Origin: SZUA-584 sp050943225
GTDB taxonomy: Bacteria > Bacillota > Clostridia > Christensenellales > SZUA-584
DNA: 12,901 nt
Direction of reading: 5' to 3'
NCBI GenBank assembly: GCA_050943225.1
Contig: JBMNOT010000040.1
Coordinates: 1 to 12,901, forward strand
This document shows positions 6,974 to 12,901 of this stretch, in pieces. The position numbers were made by a program, and so were the translations under genes. How positions within the stretch are numbered: position 1 is the stretch's first letter; each line of letters begins with the position of its first letter. Below the pieces are notes generated by a model. The model worked only from the letters and a program-made list of their open reading frames with translations. It made no database searches and was not told where the DNA came from.

Positions 6974-8235
6974 TGTAAGCCATCCTTTATAAATTGATGC
7001 AGTTCCGCCATCGGAACCGTATTTTCTTCGCTCTTTGCCATGTCGCGCACCACGGCCGTGCCGCTTTCAAGCTCGTTGTCCCCGATGATGACCGCGTAGC
7101 GCGCGCCGATTTTGGAGGCGTATTTCAGCTGCGCCTTGAGGCTTCTGCCCATGTGGTCGCACTCGGCTTTTAGCCCTGAGCTGCGCAGCCCGCCGGCTAT
7201 GCGGAAGTTCTCCACCGCCGCCTTAGCGCCCAGCGCGCATACGTACACGTCGCACTGGCCCGGCGCAGGCAGCTCGATGCCCAGCGATTCCAACACCAGC
7301 AGCAGCCTCTCCAGCCCCAGGCCGAAGCCCACGCCGGGCAGAGACGGCCCGCCCAGTTCTTCCACCAGGCCGTCGTAGCGGCCGCCGCCGCACACCGTGC
7401 CCTGCGCGCCGATGTCGGTGGAGATGATCTCGAACACCGTCTTGGTGTAATAGTCGAGGCCGCGCACGATCATCGGGTTCACCGAATACGCGATGCCCGC
7501 GCTTTCCAGCCGCTGTTTCAATCCTTCGAAGTGCGCCGCGCACTCGTCGCACAGCCGGTCAAGCATCTTGGGCGCGTCCGCCACGATGCCCTGGCAGCGC
7601 TCTTCCTTGCAGTCCAGCGCGCGCAGCGGGTTGGTCGCCATGCGCTCGCGGCAGGTGGCGCATAGCCGACTCTCGTTGGCCTTGAGGTATTCCCTCAGCG
7701 CCGCGTTGTAGGCCGGGCGGCACTGTTTGCAGCCGATGCTGTTGATGTTGAGCGCGAGGTTATTGACGCCCAGCTTGTTAAGCAGCGTCAGCGCCACGGA
7801 GATGACCTCCGCATCGATGGACGGCCCGGGCGACCCGAAAGCCTCGATGCCGAACTGGTGATGCTCGCGCAGCCGGCCTTTCTGCGTGTTCTCGTAACGG
7901 AACACCGGGCAGTTGAGGTAGTACATCTTGAGCGGCAGCGCTTCGGCGTACAGGCTATGCTCCACCAGAGCGCGCACCACGCCGGCCGTGCCTTCCGGCT
8001 TGAGCGTTATGCTGCGGCCGCCCTTGTCCTCAAACGTGTACATCTCTTTCTGCACGATGTCCGTGGTGCCGCCCACACCGCGCAGAAACAGCTCGGTGTG
8101 TTCCACCACCGGCGTACGTATCTCGCGGTATCCAAACAGCGCACACACCTCGCGCGCCGCGGCTTCCACGTATTGCCACCTGGCACTCTCCCCGGGCAGT
8201 ACGTCTTTCATGCCCTTGGGCGCTTTCGTCAGCAT
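6970..8235 (-). CDS. hisS: Histidyl-tRNA synthetase
   Basis: HisRS charges tRNA-His. The 421-residue length is normal. It begins MLTKAPKGMKDVLPGE. Motif 2 covers VFRYENTQKGRLREHHQFG (111-129). The HisRS-specific HisA motif RGLDYYTKTVFEI is at 258-270, motif 3 GVGFGLGLER at 301-310, and the C-terminal anticodon-binding domain runs from about 325. The insertion between motifs 2 and 3 holds four cysteine pairs: C169/C172, C192/C195, C209/C214 and C229/C232. These look like two possible metal sites, as in some clostridial HisRSs. The ATG at 8235 is preceded by GAGGTGA (8246-8240). It is the first gene after the T-box leader and overlaps aspS by 4 bp. The upstream leader appears to sense tRNA-Asp, so HisRS would follow aspartate-tRNA status. 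Confidence 0.97.
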   Translation of the reverse strand: MLTKAPKGMKDVLPGESARWQYVEAAAREVCALFGYREIRTPVVEHTELFLRGVGGTTDIVQKEMYTFEDKGGRSITLKPEGTAGVVRALVEHSLYAEALPLKMYYLNCPVFRYENTQKGRLREHHQFGIEAFGSPGPSIDAEVISVALTLLNKLGVNNLALNINSIGCKQCRPAYNAALREYLKANESRLCATCRERMATNPLRALDCKEERCQGIVADAPKMLDRLCDECAAHFEGLKQRLESAGIAYSVNPMIVRGLDYYTKTVFEIISTDIGAQGTVCGGGRYDGLVEELGGPSLPGVGFGLGLERLLLVLESLGIELPAPGQCDVYVCALGAKAAVENFRIAGGLRSSGLKAECDHMGRSLKAQLKYASKIGARYAVIIGDNELESGTAVVRDMAKSEENTVPMAELHQFIKDGLQ

Positions 8236-8483
8236 TCGTTCACCTCATTATTTATAGATTACCGCTGTCAGCTAAAACAAAACGTCCCTATCAGTTAAGA
8301 CAGGGACGAGCATATCATAGCCCGCGGTGCCACCCACATTCCCAGGATGCTTCCTGGGCACTCGCGTCAATATTCGTAACGCAAAGAGGCTGTTCCCCGT
8401 CTTAAAACCGCGCCTTTCCGATTGCAGTCACGTCGGAAAGTCCCTGCCGCGCGGCACCGCTTAAGCGGAGGTCCTCTTCGGTT
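8236..8483 (-). promoter_or_regulatory. T-box riboswitch leader of hisS-aspS, probably sensing tRNA-Asp
   Basis: This is a complete transcriptional T-box leader of about 248 nt. Stem I is closed by CGAAGAGG (8480-8473) with CCTCTTTG (8389-8382). Its upper part pairs CCGCGC with GCGCGG and then CTTTCCGA (8440-8433) with TCGGAAAG, leaving the apical loop CGTGACTGCAA. Stem III is the perfect pair CCCAGGA (8358-8352) and TCCTGGG (8347-8341). The T-box sequence GGGTGGCACCGCG is at 8335-8323, followed by the antiterminator strand and terminator. In the 3' strand of Stem I, GAC (8401-8399) followed by G is the best specifier, and no His codon (CAC or CAT) occurs there. The T-box reads TGGC: the C would pair with discriminator G73 of tRNA-Asp, whereas tRNA-His (C73) would need TGGG. 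Uncharged tRNA-Asp should therefore allow read-through into hisS-aspS. The T-box class is firm; the tRNA assignment is well supported inference. Confidence 0.93.
8274..8308 (-). terminator. T-box regulated terminator
   Basis: On the minus strand, CGTCCCTGTC (8308-8299) pairs with GATAGGGACG (8292-8283) over ten base pairs including one G-U, with a TTAACT loop. TTTTGTTTT follows (8282-8274). The 5' arm overlaps the strand (GTCCC) that pairs with the GGG of the T-box sequence in the antiterminator, so the two structures are mutually exclusive, as T-box control requires. It also serves as the only visible strong stop for transcripts coming from pta-ackA. Confidence 0.9.
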
Positions 8484-8488
8484 GATAT

Positions 8489-8517
8489 ATTATATACTCT
8501 GCGCGCCGTTTTGTCCA
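8489..8517 (-). promoter_or_regulatory. SigmaA-type promoter for the hisS T-box transcript
   Basis: The minus strand has TGGACA at 8517-8512 (5 of 6 to the -35 consensus), a spacer of exactly 17 nt, and a perfect TATAAT at 8494-8489. Transcription should start near 8483-8482, directly before Stem I of the T-box leader. The -35 lies only about 20 nt after the ackA stop codon. Confidence 0.85.
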
Positions 8518-8536
8518 CGGTCTGTTTGCCCGCGGC

Positions 8537-9736
8537 TTATTTGCAGCAGAGCTCGTACGTTTCCTGTGCGATCTTGAATTCTTCGTTGGTGGCCACGCAC
8601 CAAATCTCCACCTTGGAATCGTCGGCGGATATGCGCATCTCTTTGCCGCGCCCCTTGTTGCGCTCAGGGTCGAGCTTTGCGCCGAGGAACTCCAGGCCTT
8701 CCGTACACAGCTTGCGAACACGTGCGTCGTTCTCGCCGATGCCTCCCGAAAATACGATTCCATCGAGCCCGCCCATCGCAGCCGCATAGGCGCCGATGTA
8801 CTTCTTCACGTTATAGCAGAATACTTCCAGCGCAATCTTGGCCCGCTCATTGTTATCTTCGGCGGCAGCCCAGAGATCTCTGAAGTCGCTGGATACACCC
8901 GAAAGGCCGAGCATGCCGCTCTTCTTATTCATGTAATCGCTCATCTGATCGGGCGTTAAGTTCATCTCTTTCATCAGATACGGCACGATGGCCGGGTCGA
9001 TATCGCCACAGCGCGTGCCCATCGGTACGCCCGCCAGAGGCGTCAGGCCCATCGAGGTATCGACGCACTTGCCGCCGCTGATTGCGCACATGCTGGAGCC
9101 GTTGCCCAAATGGCAGGTGACGAACTTAAGGTCCTCCTTATCCCTGCCGATGAGCCTCGGAAAGCGCGAAGACAGGTATTTATGTGACGTGCCGTGGAAG
9201 CCATAGCGGCGGATGCCGTACTTCGTATACGCCTCATAAGGCAGCCCGTAGAGGTATGCCTTTCTCGGCATCGTCTGATGGAACGCCGTATCGAACACAG
9301 CTACCATCGGCGTATCCGGCATGTTGGCGCGGCACGCCTCTATGCCCATGAGGTTCGCCGGGTTATGCAGCGGACCGAACTTGATGCAATCTCTGATCGC
9401 GGCGATGACGTCGTCATTGATGATAACGCTCTGCGTAAACTTGTCAGCCGCGTGCAGCACGCGATGCCCTACGGCGTTGATCTCATTCATATCCTTGATC
9501 ACGCCGTATTCCGGATCCGTCAGCGCTTTGAGCACAAGCTTCATCGTTTCCTTATGGCTGGGCATGGGTTCCGTGATCTCCAGCTTCTCCTTGTCCTTGG
9601 CGCAGTGAGTCAGCATTGAACCTTCGATGCCGATGCGCTCGGCAAGCCCTTTTGCGATGATTTCAGAGTTTTCGATTTCAAACAGTTGATACTTCAGCGA
9701 TGAACTTCCTGCGTTGATGATGAGAATGTTGTACAT
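8537..9736 (-). CDS. ackA: Acetate kinase
   Basis: AckA interconverts acetyl phosphate + ADP and acetate + ATP in the cytoplasm. It is the ATP-yielding last step of acetate fermentation. The 399-residue protein has the ASKHA phosphate-binding start INAGSSSLKYQLF (N8), the substrate-pocket stretch GHRVLHAADKF (89-99, R92), 'VAVFDTAFHQTMP' with the catalytic Asp, 'YGFHGTSHKYL', 'CHLGNGSS' and 'FSGGIGEND'. The usual HGGE after R-V-x is HAAD here (residues 95-98), an unusual change beside a substrate-contacting arginine. I use the ATG at 9736: it gives the normal N-terminus and has a strong AAGGAGG (9747-9741) 4 nt upstream, overlapping the pta stop. An upstream extension to 9802 would run inside pta. 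The gap to pta is 10 nt, so the two form an operon. No terminator is seen after ackA before the hisS promoter. Confidence 0.96.
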   Translation of the reverse strand: MYNILIINAGSSSLKYQLFEIENSEIIAKGLAERIGIEGSMLTHCAKDKEKLEITEPMPSHKETMKLVLKALTDPEYGVIKDMNEINAVGHRVLHAADKFTQSVIINDDVIAAIRDCIKFGPLHNPANLMGIEACRANMPDTPMVAVFDTAFHQTMPRKAYLYGLPYEAYTKYGIRRYGFHGTSHKYLSSRFPRLIGRDKEDLKFVTCHLGNGSSMCAISGGKCVDTSMGLTPLAGVPMGTRCGDIDPAIVPYLMKEMNLTPDQMSDYMNKKSGMLGLSGVSSDFRDLWAAAEDNNERAKIALEVFCYNVKKYIGAYAAAMGGLDGIVFSGGIGENDARVRKLCTEGLEFLGAKLDPERNKGRGKEMRISADDSKVEIWCVATNEEFKIAQETYELCCK

Positions 9737-9746
9737 AATGCCTCCT

Positions 9747-10736
9747 TTATCCTTGAGCCTGCACAGCCGTAATGGCCACCACAGAAACGATATCATCCAC
9801 ACTGCACCCGCGCGACAGGTCGTTGACCGGAGCGGCCAGACCCTGACAGACCGGCCCTATGGCCTCTGCCCCGGCCAGGCGCTGCACCAGCTTATAGCCT
9901 ATGTTGCCCGCCTGCAGGTCAGGGAATATCAGCACGTTGGCATGGCCCGCCACCGGGCTGCCGGGCGATTTCAGCTGCCCAACGGAAGCGACCAGCGCGG
10001 CGTCCGCCTGCAGCTCGCCGTCCACCATCAGATCCGGCTTCATCTGCTTCACCAGCTCCGTGGCCTGCCGAACCTTGTCCACCAGCTCGTGCTTGGCGCT
10101 GCCCTTGGTGGAGAACGACAGCATCGCGACCTTGGGCTCCATGCCCGTCAGCTGCGCCGCCGTTTTGGCAGTCGATACTGCGATCGCCGCAAGCTCTTCC
10201 GCGTTGGGATTGGGGTTTACGGCGCAGTCGCCGAAAACCATCACGCCGTTATGGCCGAAGTCCGCGTTTTTCAGTATCATGACAAAACAGCTGGAGACGA
10301 CCGAAATGCCGGGCGCAGTTTTGATTATTTGAAGAGCCGGGCGGAGCGTGTTGGTCGTTGTGTTGATAGCGCCGGCCACCATGCCGTCTGCGTCGCCTTT
10401 TTTGATCATCATACATGCGTAGTAGAGAGGATCCAGAACGGTCTTGAGTGCCGTTTCAGGCGTGACGCCTTTGTGTTTGCGAAGCTGGTAAAAAGTGTCC
10501 GCGTAGTCGTTGAGTTTGTCCGAAGTGGCAGGGTCTAAAATGGTGACTCCTAAGCTCTCGATATCCGGTGACTGTTTCTTTACTTCGTCCGGGCTGCCTA
10601 TCAGTATGACTGTGGCCAGCCTCTCCTTTGCGATGATTGCGGCTGCCTGAACCGTCCGTTCCTCCGTGCCCTCAGGCAATACGATGCGTTTCAGGTTTGC
10701 ACGCGCCTTGTTTTTAATTTCATCCATGAGTCCCAT
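9747..10736 (-). CDS. pta: Phosphate acetyltransferase
   Basis: Pta converts acetyl-CoA + phosphate to acetyl phosphate + CoA, feeding AckA. At 329 residues it is the short, single-domain form, without the long N-terminal regulatory part found in enterobacteria. It begins MGLMDEIKNKARANLKRIVLPEG, has 'DGMVAGAINTTTNTLRPALQII' in the middle, and ends with the family signature GLAAPVNDLSRGCSVDDIV from residue 299. There S308, R309 and D315 match the catalytic Ser, Arg and Asp known from the Methanosarcina enzyme. The ATG at 10736 has GGGG 5 nt upstream. The gene is first in the pta-ackA operon and diverges from tmcAL. A TATAAT at 10763-10758 on the minus strand is a likely -10. Confidence 0.96.
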   Translation of the reverse strand: MGLMDEIKNKARANLKRIVLPEGTEERTVQAAAIIAKERLATVILIGSPDEVKKQSPDIESLGVTILDPATSDKLNDYADTFYQLRKHKGVTPETALKTVLDPLYYACMMIKKGDADGMVAGAINTTTNTLRPALQIIKTAPGISVVSSCFVMILKNADFGHNGVMVFGDCAVNPNPNAEELAAIAVSTAKTAAQLTGMEPKVAMLSFSTKGSAKHELVDKVRQATELVKQMKPDLMVDGELQADAALVASVGQLKSPGSPVAGHANVLIFPDLQAGNIGYKLVQRLAGAEAIGPVCQGLAAPVNDLSRGCSVDDIVSVVAITAVQAQG

Positions 10737-10757
10737 TTTATCCCCATGCTCCCTTCT

Positions 10758-10763
10758 ATTATA
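10758..10763 (-). promoter_or_regulatory. Likely -10 element for pta-ackA
   Basis: The minus strand reads a perfect TATAAT here, which would start transcription near 10751, about 14 nt before the pta ATG. The hexamer 17 nt upstream (CCGTAA) is a poor -35. Strength therefore probably depends on flanking AT-rich DNA or an activator, or the real element is elsewhere in the gap. Evidence rests on one hexamer and its position. Confidence 0.4.
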
Positions 10764-10790
10764 AAAAGTTAATAATAATCTTACGGCTCA

Positions 10791-10799
10791 TGCTATAAT
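10791..10799 (+). promoter_or_regulatory. Likely extended -10 promoter for tmcAL
   Basis: TGCTATAAT is a perfect extended -10 element (TG-N-TATAAT). Transcription would start near 10806 and leave a leader of about 45 nt that contains AAAAGGA before the tmcAL ATG. No good -35 is seen at 10771-10776 (AATAAT). The expected -35 zones of this promoter and the divergent pta promoter overlap within 10771-10786. Confidence 0.55.
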
Positions 10800-10850
10800 T
10801 GGGCTAAAGGTTATTATATATAAAGTTGTAACATTTGAAAAGGATAAAAT

Positions 10851-12020
10851 ATGCGGATTTGCGGCATTGTTGTAGAATATAACCCTTTTCATAAGGGACA
10901 CGCCTATCACATCGAGCAATCGCGCCGGATAACCGGCGCCGATATCGTCGTGTGCGCGATGAGCGGCAGCTTCGTGCAGCGCGGCGAGCCCGCCATATTC
11001 GATAAGTGGACGCGGGCGGCCTGCGCCATTGCGGGCGGCGCGGACGCCGTGATCGAACTGCCGCTGCTCTCGGCCATACAGAGCGCCGAAGGCTTTGCGT
11101 CGGGCGGCGTCCGGCAGCTTGCCGCCGCGGGCATAACCGACCTCTGCTTTGGCTGCGAAACCGGCGATATGAAGCTGCTGTCCCGCATCGCGGACACTGT
11201 CACGGACGAGGACGAGGATTTCAAACAGCGGTTGTCGCAGCGGCTGGCCGAAGGGCACAGCTTTGCCCGGGCGCGCGCCGGAGCTGCGGGCATCCCGGAC
11301 ATCGCTTCCATGCCGGGCGCGATACTCGGCGTGGAATATTTAAAAGCCATCCGCCGCAGCTTCCCGCATATCGCGCCGCACGTCGTGCTGCGCCAGGGCG
11401 CGGGTTATCACTCGGACGACATCAATGCCCACCTCCCCAGCGCCACCGCCATCCGCAAAGCTCTAGCCGAAGGGCAAACGGAACAGGCGCTGGCCGCCAT
11501 GCCGGAGCGCTGCGCGGATATCGTCCGCAGGGCGCTTTCCGAGGGGCTCAGGCCCGTTTTTCCCCATACGTTCGACGCGGCGCTGCTGCATACGCTGCGG
11601 CTGCGCGGCGCGTCCTATATAGCCTCGCTGCCCGACGTTTCAGAGGGACTGGAAAACCGCATATTCTCGGCGGCACAAAACTGCCGCACCCGCGAAGAGC
11701 TGATCCAGAGCGTCAAAACCAAGCGGTACGCATATGCGCGCATCTCGCGCATACTGCTGTGCGCGCTGCTGGGCATCACCAGGGATATGGTGTCGGCGCA
11801 CAACTCTGAGCCTGCCTCCTATGTGCGCGTGCTGGCCGTGCGTGACGCCTCGGTGATGTCCGCACTGGCAAAAGCGGCTTCCGTGCCGCTCATCACTTCA
11901 GCTGCATCCCCGCTCTACCCTGCCCTCGACGCGGCTGCTACCGGCGTCTGGGCGCTGTCGCAGACCGCCCCGCCGTACGACAAAGCCGACCGGGACTTCA
12001 CGCAGCGCCTGCTCATCTGA
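10851..12020 (+). CDS. tmcAL: TmcAL, tRNA(Met) cytidine acetate ligase (YlbM)
   Basis: TmcAL makes N4-acetylcytidine at wobble position 34 of elongator tRNA-Met, using acetate and ATP through an acetyl-AMP intermediate, as shown for the Bacillus enzyme (YlbM). The 389-residue protein begins MRICGIVVEYNPFHKGH, with the nucleotidyltransferase HxGH-type motif at residues 14-17. It continues with 'SGSFVQRGEPA' (38-48), 'PSATAIRKAL' (196-205) and the basic tRNA-contact motif KTKRYAYARISR (289-300). It is slightly shorter than the B. subtilis protein (about 415 residues). The ATG at 10851 has AAAAGGA about 6 nt upstream. It is transcribed away from pta-ackA, whose products control acetate supply, and ylbJ follows 62 nt downstream. 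Older annotations call this family a generic nucleotidyltransferase (DUF795). Confidence 0.93.
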   Translation: MRICGIVVEYNPFHKGHAYHIEQSRRITGADIVVCAMSGSFVQRGEPAIFDKWTRAACAIAGGADAVIELPLLSAIQSAEGFASGGVRQLAAAGITDLCFGCETGDMKLLSRIADTVTDEDEDFKQRLSQRLAEGHSFARARAGAAGIPDIASMPGAILGVEYLKAIRRSFPHIAPHVVLRQGAGYHSDDINAHLPSATAIRKALAEGQTEQALAAMPERCADIVRRALSEGLRPVFPHTFDAALLHTLRLRGASYIASLPDVSEGLENRIFSAAQNCRTREELIQSVKTKRYAYARISRILLCALLGITRDMVSAHNSEPASYVRVLAVRDASVMSALAKAASVPLITSAASPLYPALDAAATGVWALSQTAPPYDKADRDFTQRLLI

Positions 12021-12082
12021 CAGGTTCTCCCTTTTGCATACCGCGACCGGCCTTCTCATATCCATGATTAAAGGACTGTGAT

Positions 12083-12901
12083 ATGATGAAGAAAGTCGCC
12101 ATCATCCCTATCATACTCGCGCTGGCGGTGATGATGCTGATCTACCCCCAAAAATGCCTGGACAGCGCGCGCTACGGCCTGGAACTGTGGCTGACGGCGG
12201 TGCTGCCTTCGCTGCTGCCCTTCATGGCGGCCTCTTTCCTGCTGCTCGATACCGGCGTGGTTCGGCTCATCGCTGCGCTTTTCACGCCGCTCACCCGGCG
12301 GCTATTTTATGCGCCCGGCGAGGCGGCCTATGTGCTGGCGGCGGCTGCGGTATCCGGATACCCGGTGGGCGCGCGGCTTGCCGCCGAGCTCTTCGCGCGG
12401 GGCGAGATATCCGAGCCGGACGCCCAGCGCATCGTGCGGTTCACCAGCTTCACCGGCCCGGTGTTTCTGACGGGCGCGGTGAGTACCGGAATGCTGGGCT
12501 TGCCCGCGGCAGGCGTTTACCTCGCCGCAGCGCACTACCTGTCCGCAATCCTCACGGGCGTCATATTCGGGCTTATCGACAGGCGGCGTTACCCCGCGCC
12601 GCCCGCAACGCGCCAAACGTTAAAAAACGCATGGGCCCGCTTCAAAGCGGACGCCGCAACTTGCCCGCCCATCGGCATCATGCTGTCGTCCAGCGTGGAA
12701 AAATCGCTGTGGGCGCTGCTCAAAATAGGCGGGTTTATCATACTGTTCGCAGTGCTGCTGGAATTATTAAACGTGACCGGCGTGATGGACGCGCTGGTGT
12801 GGCTGTATTCGCCGCTTACCTCGCTCGCCGGCCTGAATAACGCGGCGGCGCAGGCTGTTGTGGCGGGAGGCGTTGAGATGACAACGGGCTGTGCGCGCGT
12901 C
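12083..12901 (+). CDS. ylbJ: YlbJ, sporulation integral membrane protein (partial, runs off the end)
   Basis: The first 273 codons run open to the end of the window. The protein is a polytopic membrane protein of the YlbJ family with nucleoside-recognition (Gate) domains; B. subtilis YlbJ is needed for proper spores. Hydrophobic segments lie near residues 4-21, 36-56, 82-98, 124-165 and 208-230. The conserved SGYPVGARLA (91-100), SFTGPVFLTGAVS (122-134) and AGGVEMTTGC (261-270) are typical Gate-domain motifs. Of two adjacent ATGs (12083 and 12086) I choose the first, because AAAGGA (12070-12075) is 7 nt upstream. The gene follows tmcAL by 62 nt with no clear terminator between, so they may share a transcript. 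In B. subtilis ylbJ and ylbM are also close neighbours. Confidence 0.88.
   Translation, partial: MMKKVAIIPIILALAVMMLIYPQKCLDSARYGLELWLTAVLPSLLPFMAASFLLLDTGVVRLIAALFTPLTRRLFYAPGEAAYVLAAAAVSGYPVGARLAAELFARGEISEPDAQRIVRFTSFTGPVFLTGAVSTGMLGLPAAGVYLAAAHYLSAILTGVIFGLIDRRRYPAPPATRQTLKNAWARFKADAATCPPIGIMLSSSVEKSLWALLKIGGFIILFAVLLELLNVTGVMDALVWLYSPLTSLAGLNNAAAQAVVAGGVEMTTGCARV

Larger units (their letters stand above)
10737..10850. promoter_or_regulatory. Divergent AT-rich control region between pta and tmcAL
   Basis: This 114-bp gap separates two divergent start codons and is strongly AT-rich from about 10756 to 10850, in contrast to the GC-rich genes on both sides. It carries the minus-strand -10 at 10758-10763 and the plus-strand extended -10 at 10791-10799, placed so that RNA polymerase binding at one would cover the other. 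I find no clear palindromic operator. Confidence 0.5.

Noticed and set aside
8323..8480. Possible tRNA or other structured RNA gene in the hisS leader
   Set aside because: The stems, the GGGTGGCACCGCG element and the terminator fit a T-box leader completely. No cloverleaf with a CCA-compatible acceptor is present.
8461..8787. Minus-strand open frame overlapping the end of ackA and the hisS promoter
   Set aside because: It is out of frame with ackA over most of its length and shows no family features. The region is explained by the ackA end, the promoter and the T-box leader.
9737..9802. A 22-residue N-terminal extension of AckA
   Set aside because: It lies inside the end of pta, has no ribosome site, and the normal family N-terminus with a strong AAGGAGG starts at 9736.
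12021..12082. Possible terminator between tmcAL and ylbJ
   Set aside because: I found no stem followed by a T-tract in these 62 bases.
12154..12840. Plus-strand open frame of 228 codons at the right end
   Set aside because: It is a shifted-frame shadow of ylbJ, which is open from 12083 to the window end with a good ribosome site and conserved membrane-protein motifs.
1..12901. Mobile elements, CRISPR arrays, long direct or inverted repeats
   Set aside because: No transposase, integrase or spaced repeats were seen. Gene content and composition are uniform and core-like.

Overview
The window (about 13 kb, clearly GC-rich apart from short AT-rich promoter gaps) looks like core chromosome from a high-GC, endospore-lineage Clostridia-type Firmicute. 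The evidence is SpoVS, YlbJ, a T-box riboswitch, TmcAL (YlbM), strong AGGAGG-type ribosome binding sites and a short FtsY without a long acidic A domain. I see no phage, transposon, CRISPR, tRNA or rRNA genes. All genes are intact except the two cut by the window ends (ftsY and ylbJ).

Layout. From about 10.74 kb down to base 1, everything is on the minus strand. In order of transcription: (a) pta-ackA, the acetyl-CoA/acetate module (10736-8537); (b) a sigmaA-type promoter and a complete T-box leader (about 8517-8236) reading into hisS-aspS-rseC-trxA (8235-4406), with a 4-bp stop/start overlap between hisS and aspS; (c) the single-gene unit spoVS (4207-3947), with its own likely promoter and a clear intrinsic terminator; (d) smc-ftsY (3854 to beyond base 1), with a 4-bp overlap. 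From 10.85 kb rightwards the plus strand carries tmcAL (ylbM) and the start of ylbJ. The pta and tmcAL transcripts diverge from a 114-bp AT-rich gap with interleaved promoter elements.

How the genes fit together. The T-box leader has two independent signs that it reads tRNA-Asp and not tRNA-His, although hisS is the first gene. A GAC triplet lies at the expected specifier position, and the T-box sequence has a C at the variable position that pairs with the tRNA discriminator base (G73 in tRNA-Asp, C73 in bacterial tRNA-His). No terminator is visible before trxA, so thioredoxin and an RseC-type redox membrane protein may be under tRNA-Asp charging control. On the right, TmcAL uses acetate and ATP to acetylate the wobble base of elongator tRNA-Met. 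It sits back to back with the genes that make or consume acetate. On the left, SMC and the SRP receptor FtsY form a chromosome-organisation/secretion unit next to the sporulation protein SpoVS.

Nothing here looks like a wholly new system. The most rewarding items are the tRNA-Asp T-box and its extended regulon, the acetate/tRNA-acetylation neighbourhood, the RseC-thioredoxin pair, and a few unusual residues near the active sites of AckA and AspRS.
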